Source: Actinomycetes bacterium (GTDB lineage Bacteria > Actinomycetota > Aquicultoria > CAJVYJ01). Taken from it: a stretch of 10,950 nt of DNA. Position 1 is the stretch's first letter. Each line of letters starts with the position of its first letter. The DNA lies in NCBI GenBank assembly GCA_030597945.1, contig JAUVQW010000031.1:1-10950 (forward strand), given 5' to 3'. Shown here piece after piece: positions 1 to 6,262 of the stretch. The position numbers and the translations under genes were made by a program. Below the pieces are notes generated by a model, which made no database searches, was not told the DNA's origin, and saw nothing but the letters and a program-made list of their open reading frames with translations.

Positions 1-22
1 AGAAGACCGATGATCACTCTTT

Positions 23-62
23 AGCAGCTTGACTGAAAAAAGCCAACTGCTATATTTATTTT
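23..62 (+). terminator. Probable rho-independent terminator of a gene left of the window
   Basis: An imperfect stem-loop runs from 23 to 51. AGCAG (23-27) pairs with CTGCT (47-51), an inner TTG pairs with CAA, and CT pairs with AG, around an A-rich GAAAAA loop. It is followed by a T-rich tail (TATATTTATTTT, 51-62). A short open frame ending in TAG at 22-24 would place the stop of an upstream + strand gene right at the hairpin, but only seven codons of it are visible. The stem has a bulge and a mismatch, so this is probable rather than certain. It would insulate the following glycosyltransferase unit from upstream transcription. Confidence 0.5.
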
Positions 63-175
63 AACAAGTTATTTACCAATTAAAGGTACATCTTATTACT
101 GCTTCGGGGAAAAATAGAGATGGGAATAAGCGCTTAGTTATCGTCCTGATCCTTATCTTCGGCCTTATCAATGGC

Positions 176-1393
176 ATGATATTTATCGCTCTTATTCCAA
201 AATGGCAGGCTTACGATGAAGATCGTTATTTCGGCGAAATTATAGTTGTAACAGAGCAGAATAAAATTCCCGGATTTTCAGCAGAACCACAGATCGATCA
301 TCCTCCTTTATACTATCTTTTAGCTTCACCCTTTTACTATCTTGGAAATATGTGGGGGGAGAGCGGGGCCGTCTTTATGATCCGCCTCTTCGGACTTACT
401 CAGCTCGTGCTACTATCCTATATTGGCTTCCTGATTGCCAAAGAAGTGTTTCCCGACAATATCTTTATGCACTATAGTGTGCCGTCCTTGCTAGTTTTAA
501 ACCCACAACTTATATATGTCTCCGGCTCCGTTCAAGCTGACGCCCTACTTGATACTTTTTGCGCCCTTCTTTTCTGGCAAGGTATTTTACTGATAAAAAG
601 AGGCGCAAGCGTAAAAAGAACGCTAGCAATAGCTGCAATAATCATCGGTGGTCTTTTGACGAAACAACGTTTTAATATTGTTCTTGTCTCTTTTTCTATG
701 ATCGCAATATTGGTAGCCGTCAGATTAATATGGTCAAAACTTAGATCGAGAGGCTACCACCCATTATCTTTGCGGATAAAAAATGTAGCGCTCTCCACTA
801 CACTATTATCGGTAACATTTTTACCGATAATGTTTCTTCTTCGAAATAATAAATTTAATGAGTGGAGTACGATTATTGCAAAAGGAGCACTCGCATCAAA
901 TGATTTGCACTTTAGAAGTAGGATGTTTAGACAATTCTGGGGCCACTTTGGCTGGTGGGACATTCCCCTGGGTGAAAGAATGTACCAAATACTGGATTTT
1001 CTAGCCCTGCTGGCACTCACAGGCATCATTGTATCGATCATCGCAGCCATTTTAGATTTTTATAAGAAAAGAGAAAAAGGTAGGAATTGGAATGACAGTA
1101 TACTGGCTAGATTAAAAGAGACTGACATTTCGATGTTGCTTATCATGATCTTCTTTATCTCTTCGATTATCTTGTCATACGCGGCAACAGGATACTATGA
1201 CGCATTTGGGGCAGGATCTGGTGGCCGTTACAACTTTATAGTAGCCGTACCGGTAATATTTTTTATGTCCTTTGGAATGAGCAAGCTCGTCCCAAGTGGT
1301 CAAGTCGGGTTAGCCCTGACTTCACTTTTCGGAGGTTTTTTCTTGTTTGACCTGTTAGTAATCTATAACTATATTGTTCCATTCTATTATTAG
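176..1393 (+). CDS. GT-C type membrane glycosyltransferase (GT39 / DUF2142-like), 5' end probably frameshifted
   Basis: Polytopic membrane protein of about 405 residues, likely transferring a sugar from a lipid-linked donor on the outer face of the membrane (family inference). Visible GT-C hallmarks, numbered from the ATG at 176, are an acidic YDED in the first external loop (residues 13-16), DHPPLYY (41-47), NPQLIYVSGS (109-118), FWGHFGW (254-260) and GRYNF near the C-terminus (350-354), with about eight hydrophobic segments. The start at 176 removes most of the first membrane helix. The same frame is open back to 65 and encodes KRLVIVLILIFGLINGM directly upstream, but contains no ATG, GTG or TTG. 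An ATG at 120 with a weak GGGGA ribosome site is one base out of frame; one extra G in its GGG run would give MGNKRLVIVL and join the whole protein. The next gene begins immediately after the TAG. Family call fairly sure; exact substrate unknown. Confidence 0.75.
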   Translation: MIFIALIPKWQAYDEDRYFGEIIVVTEQNKIPGFSAEPQIDHPPLYYLLASPFYYLGNMWGESGAVFMIRLFGLTQLVLLSYIGFLIAKEVFPDNIFMHYSVPSLLVLNPQLIYVSGSVQADALLDTFCALLFWQGILLIKRGASVKRTLAIAAIIIGGLLTKQRFNIVLVSFSMIAILVAVRLIWSKLRSRGYHPLSLRIKNVALSTTLLSVTFLPIMFLLRNNKFNEWSTIIAKGALASNDLHFRSRMFRQFWGHFGWWDIPLGERMYQILDFLALLALTGIIVSIIAAILDFYKKREKGRNWNDSILARLKETDISMLLIMIFFISSIILSYAATGYYDAFGAGSGGRYNFIVAVPVIFFMSFGMSKLVPSGQVGLALTSLFGGFFLFDLLVIYNYIVPFYY

Positions 1394-2062
1394 ATGAAAA
1401 AACTAATCCTTGTTATCATAATAATATCGCTGCCGCTGATCGTTGTCGGATCACGGCCATTTGCTTTTCAAAGCACAAGCCAAGTTACCGGACTCGGCTT
1501 CACCGGAGATATGGTGGCGGTCGCTCCCGATGTAAACATATCTCAGACTTTTGTCGCAACCACAGATAACATCACAGGCTTATTTGTAGTACCCGGAGTA
1601 CTAGATAAGAACTTAAAGGGAACTCTTCATCTTAAATTGGCAGAAACGCTTCGCTCAAAAAATGGACAAACTATTGAAGGTGAACGGCTCGTTAGTGCCT
1701 CCCGAAATATTGATTACCAGTCTGATTTCGCCCAATTCTAATTTTGGTTTCCACCCGTTAAAGTCAGAAAGGGCGGATTGATAAAAGCTACTCTCACCGC
1801 GTCATTAGATGAAGGAGGAAGGGTAACTATTTGGAAATCCAAAAATGACATATATAAAAATGGTTCATTATATGTGAACTCAACAAAAAAAAGAGGGGAC
1901 CTTGCCTTCAAAGTATTTTCAAAAAAGCCGCTTGCTGAAATATCTAGCTCTATAAATAAAAAAGCTCTTCTTCCCGCCTGGCTGATACTGATCCTTCTTA
2001 TCATCTCTACTACATTTGCTGTACTGGTCGTTTACCAGTTTTCAAAAGTGTTTAGGAAATAA
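1394..2062 (+). pseudogene. Secreted/membrane-anchored protein of unknown function, split by in-frame TAA
   Basis: Two open segments in the same frame, 1394-1741 and 1742-2062, read as one protein of about 222 codons interrupted by TAA at codon 116 (1739-1741). The N-terminus is a hydrophobic signal or anchor (MKKLILVIIIISLPLIVVGS). The middle looks beta-rich: SQTFVATTDNITGLFVV before the stop, and FWFPP, GRVTIWKS and NDIYKNGSLYVN after it. The C-terminus is a membrane helix (about 195-215) with a short basic tail. The text on both sides of the stop matches in character, and no convincing start or ribosome site precedes the second half (only a TTG at 1778). It is therefore most likely one gene with a nonsense mutation, for example CAA to TAA. 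It directly abuts the glycosyltransferase, so a role in the same surface-glycan process is plausible. I do not recognise a named family. Confidence 0.65.
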
Positions 2063-2079
2063 AAAAGGAGAGCTGTGAA

Positions 2080-2655
2080 TTATTTTGCCGCCTGAACGTA
2101 CCTTACCGCCGCTTCTGTGCGAGAGCCGACATTCAGTTTTCGAAGGACGTTACTCACGTGATATTTAACGGTTCTCTCGGTTATAAACAGAAGATTTCCG
2201 ATCTGCTGGTTAGATAGCCCCTCGGCGATCAAGCTATATATCTCGCGCTCTCTTGCGGTAAGTGAGTCAGTAAACCCGTCGCCGTCTGCGGCCACCTCCA
2301 CTAAGTCGTGGCTATTCTTGGCAGCCAATGAAAGTATTAAATTTTGAAGATCTTTGATGTCACTGTTTAGTGAAATCCTGGTACTTTGATTTGAGCCGTT
2401 CTCACTCGGCCTGCCGTCATAAAGAGGGATCACTAAAAGATCGCTTCCTCCGGTCTTTATGGAATTATTGCCAGCCAATGAAGAAGTAGTGACTATAATG
2501 TCGGCATTATAGTCCATTGCCAATTGCTGTGCTTCCAAAAATAGTTTCGACCAGCCCACTATTTGAAAAGCAGGCTGCGACGAGAGCGTCTCTACAAGCG
2601 CTTGGCCTACAAGCCGATGATTATGAGCGATGACTATCTTTATCTTTTCTCTCAT
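2080..2655 (-). CDS. LuxR/NarL-type DNA-binding regulator with degenerate receiver domain
   Basis: 191 residues, the usual length and layout of NarL/FixJ response regulators. An N-terminal receiver-like domain spans about 5-110, and a C-terminal LuxR helix-turn-helix about 131-187 (LTAREREIYSLIAEGLSNQQ, then TERTVKYHVSNVLRKL). The DNA-binding half is canonical. The receiver half keeps the fold pattern but not the chemistry: the usual acidic pair is H11-N12, the phosphoacceptor Asp is replaced by Thr57 (IIVTTSSLAG), the conserved Thr after strand 4 falls at PLY, and no switch Lys is recognisable. It is probably controlled without phosphorylation. The ATG is supported by AGGAG four bases upstream. 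The gene lies 169 bp downstream of the importer operon on the same strand, across an AT-rich gap where I see no clear terminator or promoter. It converges with the broken + strand gene, leaving 17 bp. The target is unknown; no histidine kinase is visible. Confidence 0.88.
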   Translation of the reverse strand: MREKIKIVIAHNHRLVGQALVETLSSQPAFQIVGWSKLFLEAQQLAMDYNADIIVTTSSLAGNNSIKTGGSDLLVIPLYDGRPSENGSNQSTRISLNSDIKDLQNLILSLAAKNSHDLVEVAADGDGFTDSLTAREREIYSLIAEGLSNQQIGNLLFITERTVKYHVSNVLRKLNVGSRTEAAVRYVQAAK

Positions 2656-2824
2656 TTACTCCTAGCTTTCTAATGAGATCGACATCGCTTTAGTATGTTT
2701 TGTGCAGTATTTAGCGACGATCCTAATAAAATATATAACAACTATTTACTAATTATCTTTATAATCATATATCGGAAGTAGGGAGGATTTCTAAAGGGAG
2801 TTTTTCAAAGTTTTGTTCTGTTGG

Positions 2825-3586
2825 TTACGATCTAAGCGTGATCATTTCTTCAAAAAAAGAGGTATCCTGCGACAAAATATCTTCGATACTCAATTCTCTT
2901 TCAACAATTCCACCATTAAATATGAGTACTTTATCCGATAAATACCCAAGAGAGGCGAGGTCGTGACTTATATAGAGATAAGAGATCCCGCGCTTTTCTT
3001 TTATTTTAAGCAGAGTCTCTAAAAGTCGAAGCCTTAGGGCGGCATCCAATTGAGAAAGCGGTTCGTCTAATATCAATAATTTGGGCTCAAGGATAAGCGA
3101 CCTGGCAATAGCAACGCGCTGGCGCTCACCGCCGCTTAGCTGATGCGGATATTTTATTCGATGCTCGCCGACCAATCCAACCAACTGAAGGGCTTCACTT
3201 ATTCTTTTAAAATGATGATCACCATCTTTAATGCGATGGATTCTTAACGGTTCAAGTAAGGCGCTTTCTACAGTCATCATCGGATTCAGAGCGGTATCCG
3301 GGTTCTGCCAAACGATCTGAACATCTTTTCGATAATCCATCAGTTCACGTTTTTTCATCTTAAAAATATCGCGGCCTTCAAAAAACACCTTACCCGTTGA
3401 CGGCTTTGAAAGGGCCATCAATATCTTTGCAAGCGTGGATTTACCACTTCCGTTTTCTCCGATGATTCCAATGACTTCACCTTTTTTTAGTTCAAAACTT
3501 ATTTTTTTTAAGACTTCTTGGCTTTGAGCCTTTGCCCTTCCGCCTTGAACCCGGTAGCTTTTTGAGAGATCATTTACTTTTAACAT
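2825..3586 (-). CDS. oppF: Peptide-type ABC importer ATPase, OppF/DppF-like
   Basis: One of two cytoplasmic ATPases energising the importer. All nucleotide-binding motifs are present: Walker A GENGSGKST (43-51), Q-loop Gln94 in VWQNPDTALNP, signature LSGGERQR (150-157), Walker B LLILDEP (170-176) and switch His208 in ISHD. At 253 residues it is shorter than typical OppF/DppF (about 320): the C-terminal oligopeptide-transporter extension (oligo_HPY) is absent, so it resembles NikE in length. The ATG at 3586 has an excellent AAGGAGGTG site and overlaps the end of the preceding ATPase gene by 17 nt, indicating translational coupling. It is the last gene of the operon. Family and role are certain; substrate (oligopeptide, dipeptide, or a metal-chelate) is not fixed by sequence, so the symbol is by position and similarity. 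Confidence 0.9.
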   Translation of the reverse strand: MLKVNDLSKSYRVQGGRAKAQSQEVLKKISFELKKGEVIGIIGENGSGKSTLAKILMALSKPSTGKVFFEGRDIFKMKKRELMDYRKDVQIVWQNPDTALNPMMTVESALLEPLRIHRIKDGDHHFKRISEALQLVGLVGEHRIKYPHQLSGGERQRVAIARSLILEPKLLILDEPLSQLDAALRLRLLETLLKIKEKRGISYLYISHDLASLGYLSDKVLIFNGGIVERELSIEDILSQDTSFFEEMITLRS

Positions 3587-4397
3587 CGGCCACCTCCTTA
3601 TCTGCCTGCTTATCTTGCCTACTTAAGCGAAGCTCCAATGCTCTCTCCACAGTAAGTTCAGAATCGACCAAAAGTTTTGCGGCATCACTTTTTGGATGAT
3701 CGATCACTTCCAATAATGAGCCCGTCTCTTTGATTCGACCCTCATCCATCACGGCTACATCGCTTACCATCGCTCTTAAAACGGAAAGATCATGGCTGAT
3801 AAGAATAAGAGCACACCCTGAACTCTTTCGATACTCATCGATCAACTTCAAAACATCAGTGGAAGCAAAGATGTCAAGGCTCGAGGAAGGTTCATCGGCT
3901 ATCAATAACGACGGCTCTGTAGCTATACCCATTGCCACTAAGAAACGTTGCTTCATCCCACCGCTTAACTGATGGGGATACGATCCACTCCCGTTGGAGC
4001 TGCCAATGCCGAAGTTTATAAGCATCTCTTCGGCAAGCGCGCGGGCATCGGCCTTCGAGACCTTCTTGCTCTCACTTATTACGTCGCTTAGCTGATCATA
4101 TACGGTAAAAGCGGGGTTTATAGACGAAGCAACGTCTTGAAAGATCATGCCTATCTCTTTTTTGATTTTCCCACGTACTAATTCAGTCCCATTAAAAATT
4201 ATACGACCTGACATTGAAAAAGAGTTTCTGGTAAGGCCCTTGATCGCCAGCGCTAAGGTACTCTTTCCCGACCCTGAACTTCCCAAAAGCCCAAGAGAGC
4301 CTCCCTCGACTAGATCTAAAGAGACATTTTTTAAGATCTCTTTTCCTCTCTTTGTTGAAAGACTCAGATCATCAACCTTAAGTAGAGGTTTACTCAT
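3570..4397 (-). CDS. oppD: Peptide-type ABC importer ATPase, OppD/DppD-like
   Basis: Partner ATPase of the importer, 275 residues from the ATG at 4397. Motifs: Walker A GSSGSGKST (39-47), Q-loop Gln87 in IFQD, signature LSGGM (144-148), Walker B LLIADEP (164-170) and His202 in ISHD. It ends in a charged tail rich in Lys, Asp and Glu instead of the usual C-terminal oligo_HPY region of OppD (about 330 residues), so it is of NikD size. The frame is open six codons further upstream to a TTG at 4415, but AAGGAG five bases before the ATG favours 4397. That start overlaps the permease stop by 8 nt (ATGAGTAA), implying coupled translation. Strongly recognised family; substrate inferred only from the binding protein upstream. 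Confidence 0.9.
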   Translation of the reverse strand: MSKPLLKVDDLSLSTKRGKEILKNVSLDLVEGGSLGLLGSSGSGKSTLALAIKGLTRNSFSMSGRIIFNGTELVRGKIKKEIGMIFQDVASSINPAFTVYDQLSDVISESKKVSKADARALAEEMLINFGIGSSNGSGSYPHQLSGGMKQRFLVAMGIATEPSLLIADEPSSSLDIFASTDVLKLIDEYRKSSGCALILISHDLSVLRAMVSDVAVMDEGRIKETGSLLEVIDHPKSDAAKLLVDSELTVERALELRLSRQDKQADKEVADVKSK

Positions 4398-5244
4398 ATC
4401 TCTCCTTAGGATCAAAAGCGGAACTTACTCCCTCACCTATCAAAGTAAAGCCTATGACAGTAAGAGTCAGTAAGGCACCAGGAAAATACATCAGCCAAGG
4501 AGCCACCATATAGCGCGTCACAGACTCTGAAAGCAGATACCCCCAGGAGACTACCGGCGGTTGAAGGCCAACACCCAGAAAACTAAGTACCGACTCAGCG
4601 AGAATTGCCGTACCTATATTCATCAGCGCAAATAATAGTACCGGGCCAACACTGTTTGGTGCGATATGGCGAAAGATTATCCTTGGTCCACTTGCCCCAA
4701 GCCCCCTAGCCGATAAAATAAAATCACTATTCTTTATCGATATAACGTTTGATCGAAACAGTCTGGCTATATACGCCCACCCAAGCATTGAAAAGACGAT
4801 CAGTATATTTATAAGGCCGGGACCGATTAATGCCATAATTAGCAATGCCCCAAGTATCGTTGGCATAGAAAGAAAAATATCGGCCGACCTCATGATAAGC
4901 GTGTCTATCCAGCCCCCATAATAACCAGCAATCGCACCTAGAGGAAGACCGACAAGCAGCGAGACGATGATCGATAAAAATCCTACTAGAAGTGATATGC
5001 GCCCGCCCTGGACCGCCCTAATATACATATCCCGGCCCAGAAGATCAGTTCCAAAGGGGTGTTCGAGTGATGGCGGCTTTAAAGATAGATCGTAATCTTG
5101 ACTTAAATCTGAACTCGGTCCAATCAGAGTTCCAAAAACGGAAAAAAGAATAAAAAATAAGATCATTACAGTGCCGATGATAATTTTATTATTAAACATG
5201 TTCTGACTCTCACCCATCAACTTAGCTTTTTCACTCTTAGGCAC
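4390..5244 (-). CDS. oppC: Peptide-type ABC importer permease, OppC/DppC-like
   Basis: Second membrane subunit, 284 residues, with a first helix near residues 20-42 and about five more. FGTDLLGRD (69-77) is the classic OppC/DppC entry motif. The cytoplasmic EAA loop, which docks on the ATPase, is seen as LSARGLGASGPRIIFRHIAP (about 177-196). The protein ends FDPKERYE, typical of the family. The start is GTG at 5244, backed by GAAGGAAG about six bases upstream, and lies just 2 nt after the stop of the other permease gene; an internal ATG at codon 10 has no good ribosome site. It forms a heterodimeric channel with the OppB-like protein. High confidence in family, moderate in the specific symbol. 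Confidence 0.92.
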   Translation of the reverse strand: MPKSEKAKLMGESQNMFNNKIIIGTVMILFFILFSVFGTLIGPSSDLSQDYDLSLKPPSLEHPFGTDLLGRDMYIRAVQGGRISLLVGFLSIIVSLLVGLPLGAIAGYYGGWIDTLIMRSADIFLSMPTILGALLIMALIGPGLINILIVFSMLGWAYIARLFRSNVISIKNSDFILSARGLGASGPRIIFRHIAPNSVGPVLLFALMNIGTAILAESVLSFLGVGLQPPVVSWGYLLSESVTRYMVAPWLMYFPGALLTLTVIGFTLIGEGVSSAFDPKERYE

Positions 5245-5246
5245 CG

Positions 5247-6185
5247 CTATCTTCCTTCACTATTTCTTATCCTGGGATCAAAATATGAATAGGAAACATC
5301 TACCAGAAAATTTATGAAAATAAATATTATGACAAGAGTCAGTACCGCCCCCATGACTAAAGGACGGTCTCGAGCTAGGATCGCCAGATATATCTGATTA
5401 CCTATACCGGGCCAGTTGAAAATCACTTCCGTAGCAACAGCCCCACCCATCAAGGCACCTAGATCGATACCAATAAGTGTAATAACGGGAGATATCGCAT
5501 TCTTCAAACCGTATTTCCTTATGACTTTGGATTCGGTAATACCACTTGCTCTAGCTGTCCGAATATAATCCTCTCCCATTACTTTGATCATATTTGAGCG
5601 CATTGTCTGTGCCACGTAAGCTATAAAAACAGAGGAGAGGGTGATGACCGGCAGTATATAATATCTTAAACTTCCGTCACCCATACCCGACACCGGCAAC
5701 CACTTTAATCTGACCCCGAAAATCTGCTGCAGGATCATCGCCAACCAAAAAACAGGTATCGAGATAAGAAGGCTTGTTGAGACTGTCATGATCGCGTCAT
5801 TGTATCTGCTTCTTCTTACAGCGAAATAGAGACCGACTCCTATTCCGACAATAGTTTCGATCATGATCGCAGCCATTGCAAGCCTTATAGAGTTAGGATA
5901 AGTCTCTTTAAGGATCTCGATTACCGGCCTGTTTTTACTAAAAGACATTCCTAGATCACCGGTAAAAATATTCTTAACGTAGTAAAAGTATTGAAGATAT
6001 AATGGCTTATCGAGACCGAAACTCTGTCTAAGATTTGTCTCAACTGATGAAGGAAGGGTCCTGCCTCCGGAGAGAACGGTTATCGGGTCCCCTGGAACTA
6101 AATGGAAGATAGCGAAGACTAAAAAGGTTACTCCAAGAATTACAAGGATCGTCTCTATCAGTCTCTTGGCCGCATACCGCCACAT
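5247..6185 (-). CDS. oppB: Peptide-type ABC importer permease, OppB/DppB-like
   Basis: First membrane subunit, 312 residues, full family length. The N-terminal signature MWRYAAKRLIETI is followed by a helix and by HLVPGDPI (28-35), the hallmark of OppB/DppB. FGLDKPLYLQY (56-66) and GDLGMS lie in the periplasm-side domain. The EAA loop appears as RTARASGITESKVIRKYGLK (about 215-234), and the protein ends FDPRIR. Six hydrophobic segments are visible. The ATG at 6185 has only a weak ribosome site: a (GGTA)3 tract about 10 nt upstream is the nearest purine-rich stretch. The 77-bp gap to the binding-protein gene carries a strong hairpin, which fits lower expression of the permease than of the binding protein. 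Confidence 0.93.
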   Translation of the reverse strand: MWRYAAKRLIETILVILGVTFLVFAIFHLVPGDPITVLSGGRTLPSSVETNLRQSFGLDKPLYLQYFYYVKNIFTGDLGMSFSKNRPVIEILKETYPNSIRLAMAAIMIETIVGIGVGLYFAVRRSRYNDAIMTVSTSLLISIPVFWLAMILQQIFGVRLKWLPVSGMGDGSLRYYILPVITLSSVFIAYVAQTMRSNMIKVMGEDYIRTARASGITESKVIRKYGLKNAISPVITLIGIDLGALMGGAVATEVIFNWPGIGNQIYLAILARDRPLVMGAVLTLVIIFIFINFLVDVSYSYFDPRIRNSEGR

Positions 6186-6195
6186 CTTGCTAAAT

Positions 6196-6236
6196 TACCT
6201 ACCTACCAGTCGCCCGCCAAAGATTTGGCGAGCGAC
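6196..6236 (-). promoter_or_regulatory. Intercistronic hairpin and (GGTA)3 tract between binding-protein and permease genes
   Basis: At 6209-6236 a near-perfect inverted repeat has 13-base arms (GTCGCCCGCCAAA against TTTGGCGAGCGAC) with one mismatch and a tiny centre, so in RNA a GC-rich stem with a short A/U loop. No U-run follows it on the - strand, so it is not a standard terminator. Such stems after substrate-binding-protein genes are known to stabilise the upstream mRNA or cause partial attenuation; that role here is inference. Next to it, 6196-6207 reads as three tandem GGTA units on the - strand and is the only ribosome-site-like sequence before the permease start. Confidence 0.6.
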
Positions 6237-6262
6237 TTCTTAAGGTTATCTAACGCCTAAAC

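Noticed and set aside
120..137. Programmed -1 frameshift between ATG 120 and the glycosyltransferase frame
   Set aside because: The five codons before TAG contain no slippery heptamer and no downstream stem that I can see; a simple indel explains it better.
754..1050. Open frame antisense to the glycosyltransferase gene
   Set aside because: It lies wholly inside a well-supported gene, has no ribosome site or recognisable motif, and reads as a reverse-frame shadow. The same applies to the antisense frames inside the importer and gpmI genes.
1739..1741. TAA as a recoded sense codon (selenocysteine, pyrrolysine or alternative code)
   Set aside because: Selenocysteine uses TGA and pyrrolysine TAG. 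Other genes in the window use TAA as a true terminator (permease, secG-neighbouring gpmI, binding protein), so a reassigned code is not supported.
2656..2824. Promoter or small RNA in the AT-rich gap upstream of the LuxR gene
   Set aside because: Several AT-rich hexamers occur, but no pair of -35 and -10 boxes with good spacing, and no stable stem, so I could not support a specific site.
6209..6236. Rho-independent terminator after the binding-protein gene
   Set aside because: The stem is strong, but the bases after it on the - strand are TGGTAGGTAG rather than a T-run, and the permease gene needs readthrough.
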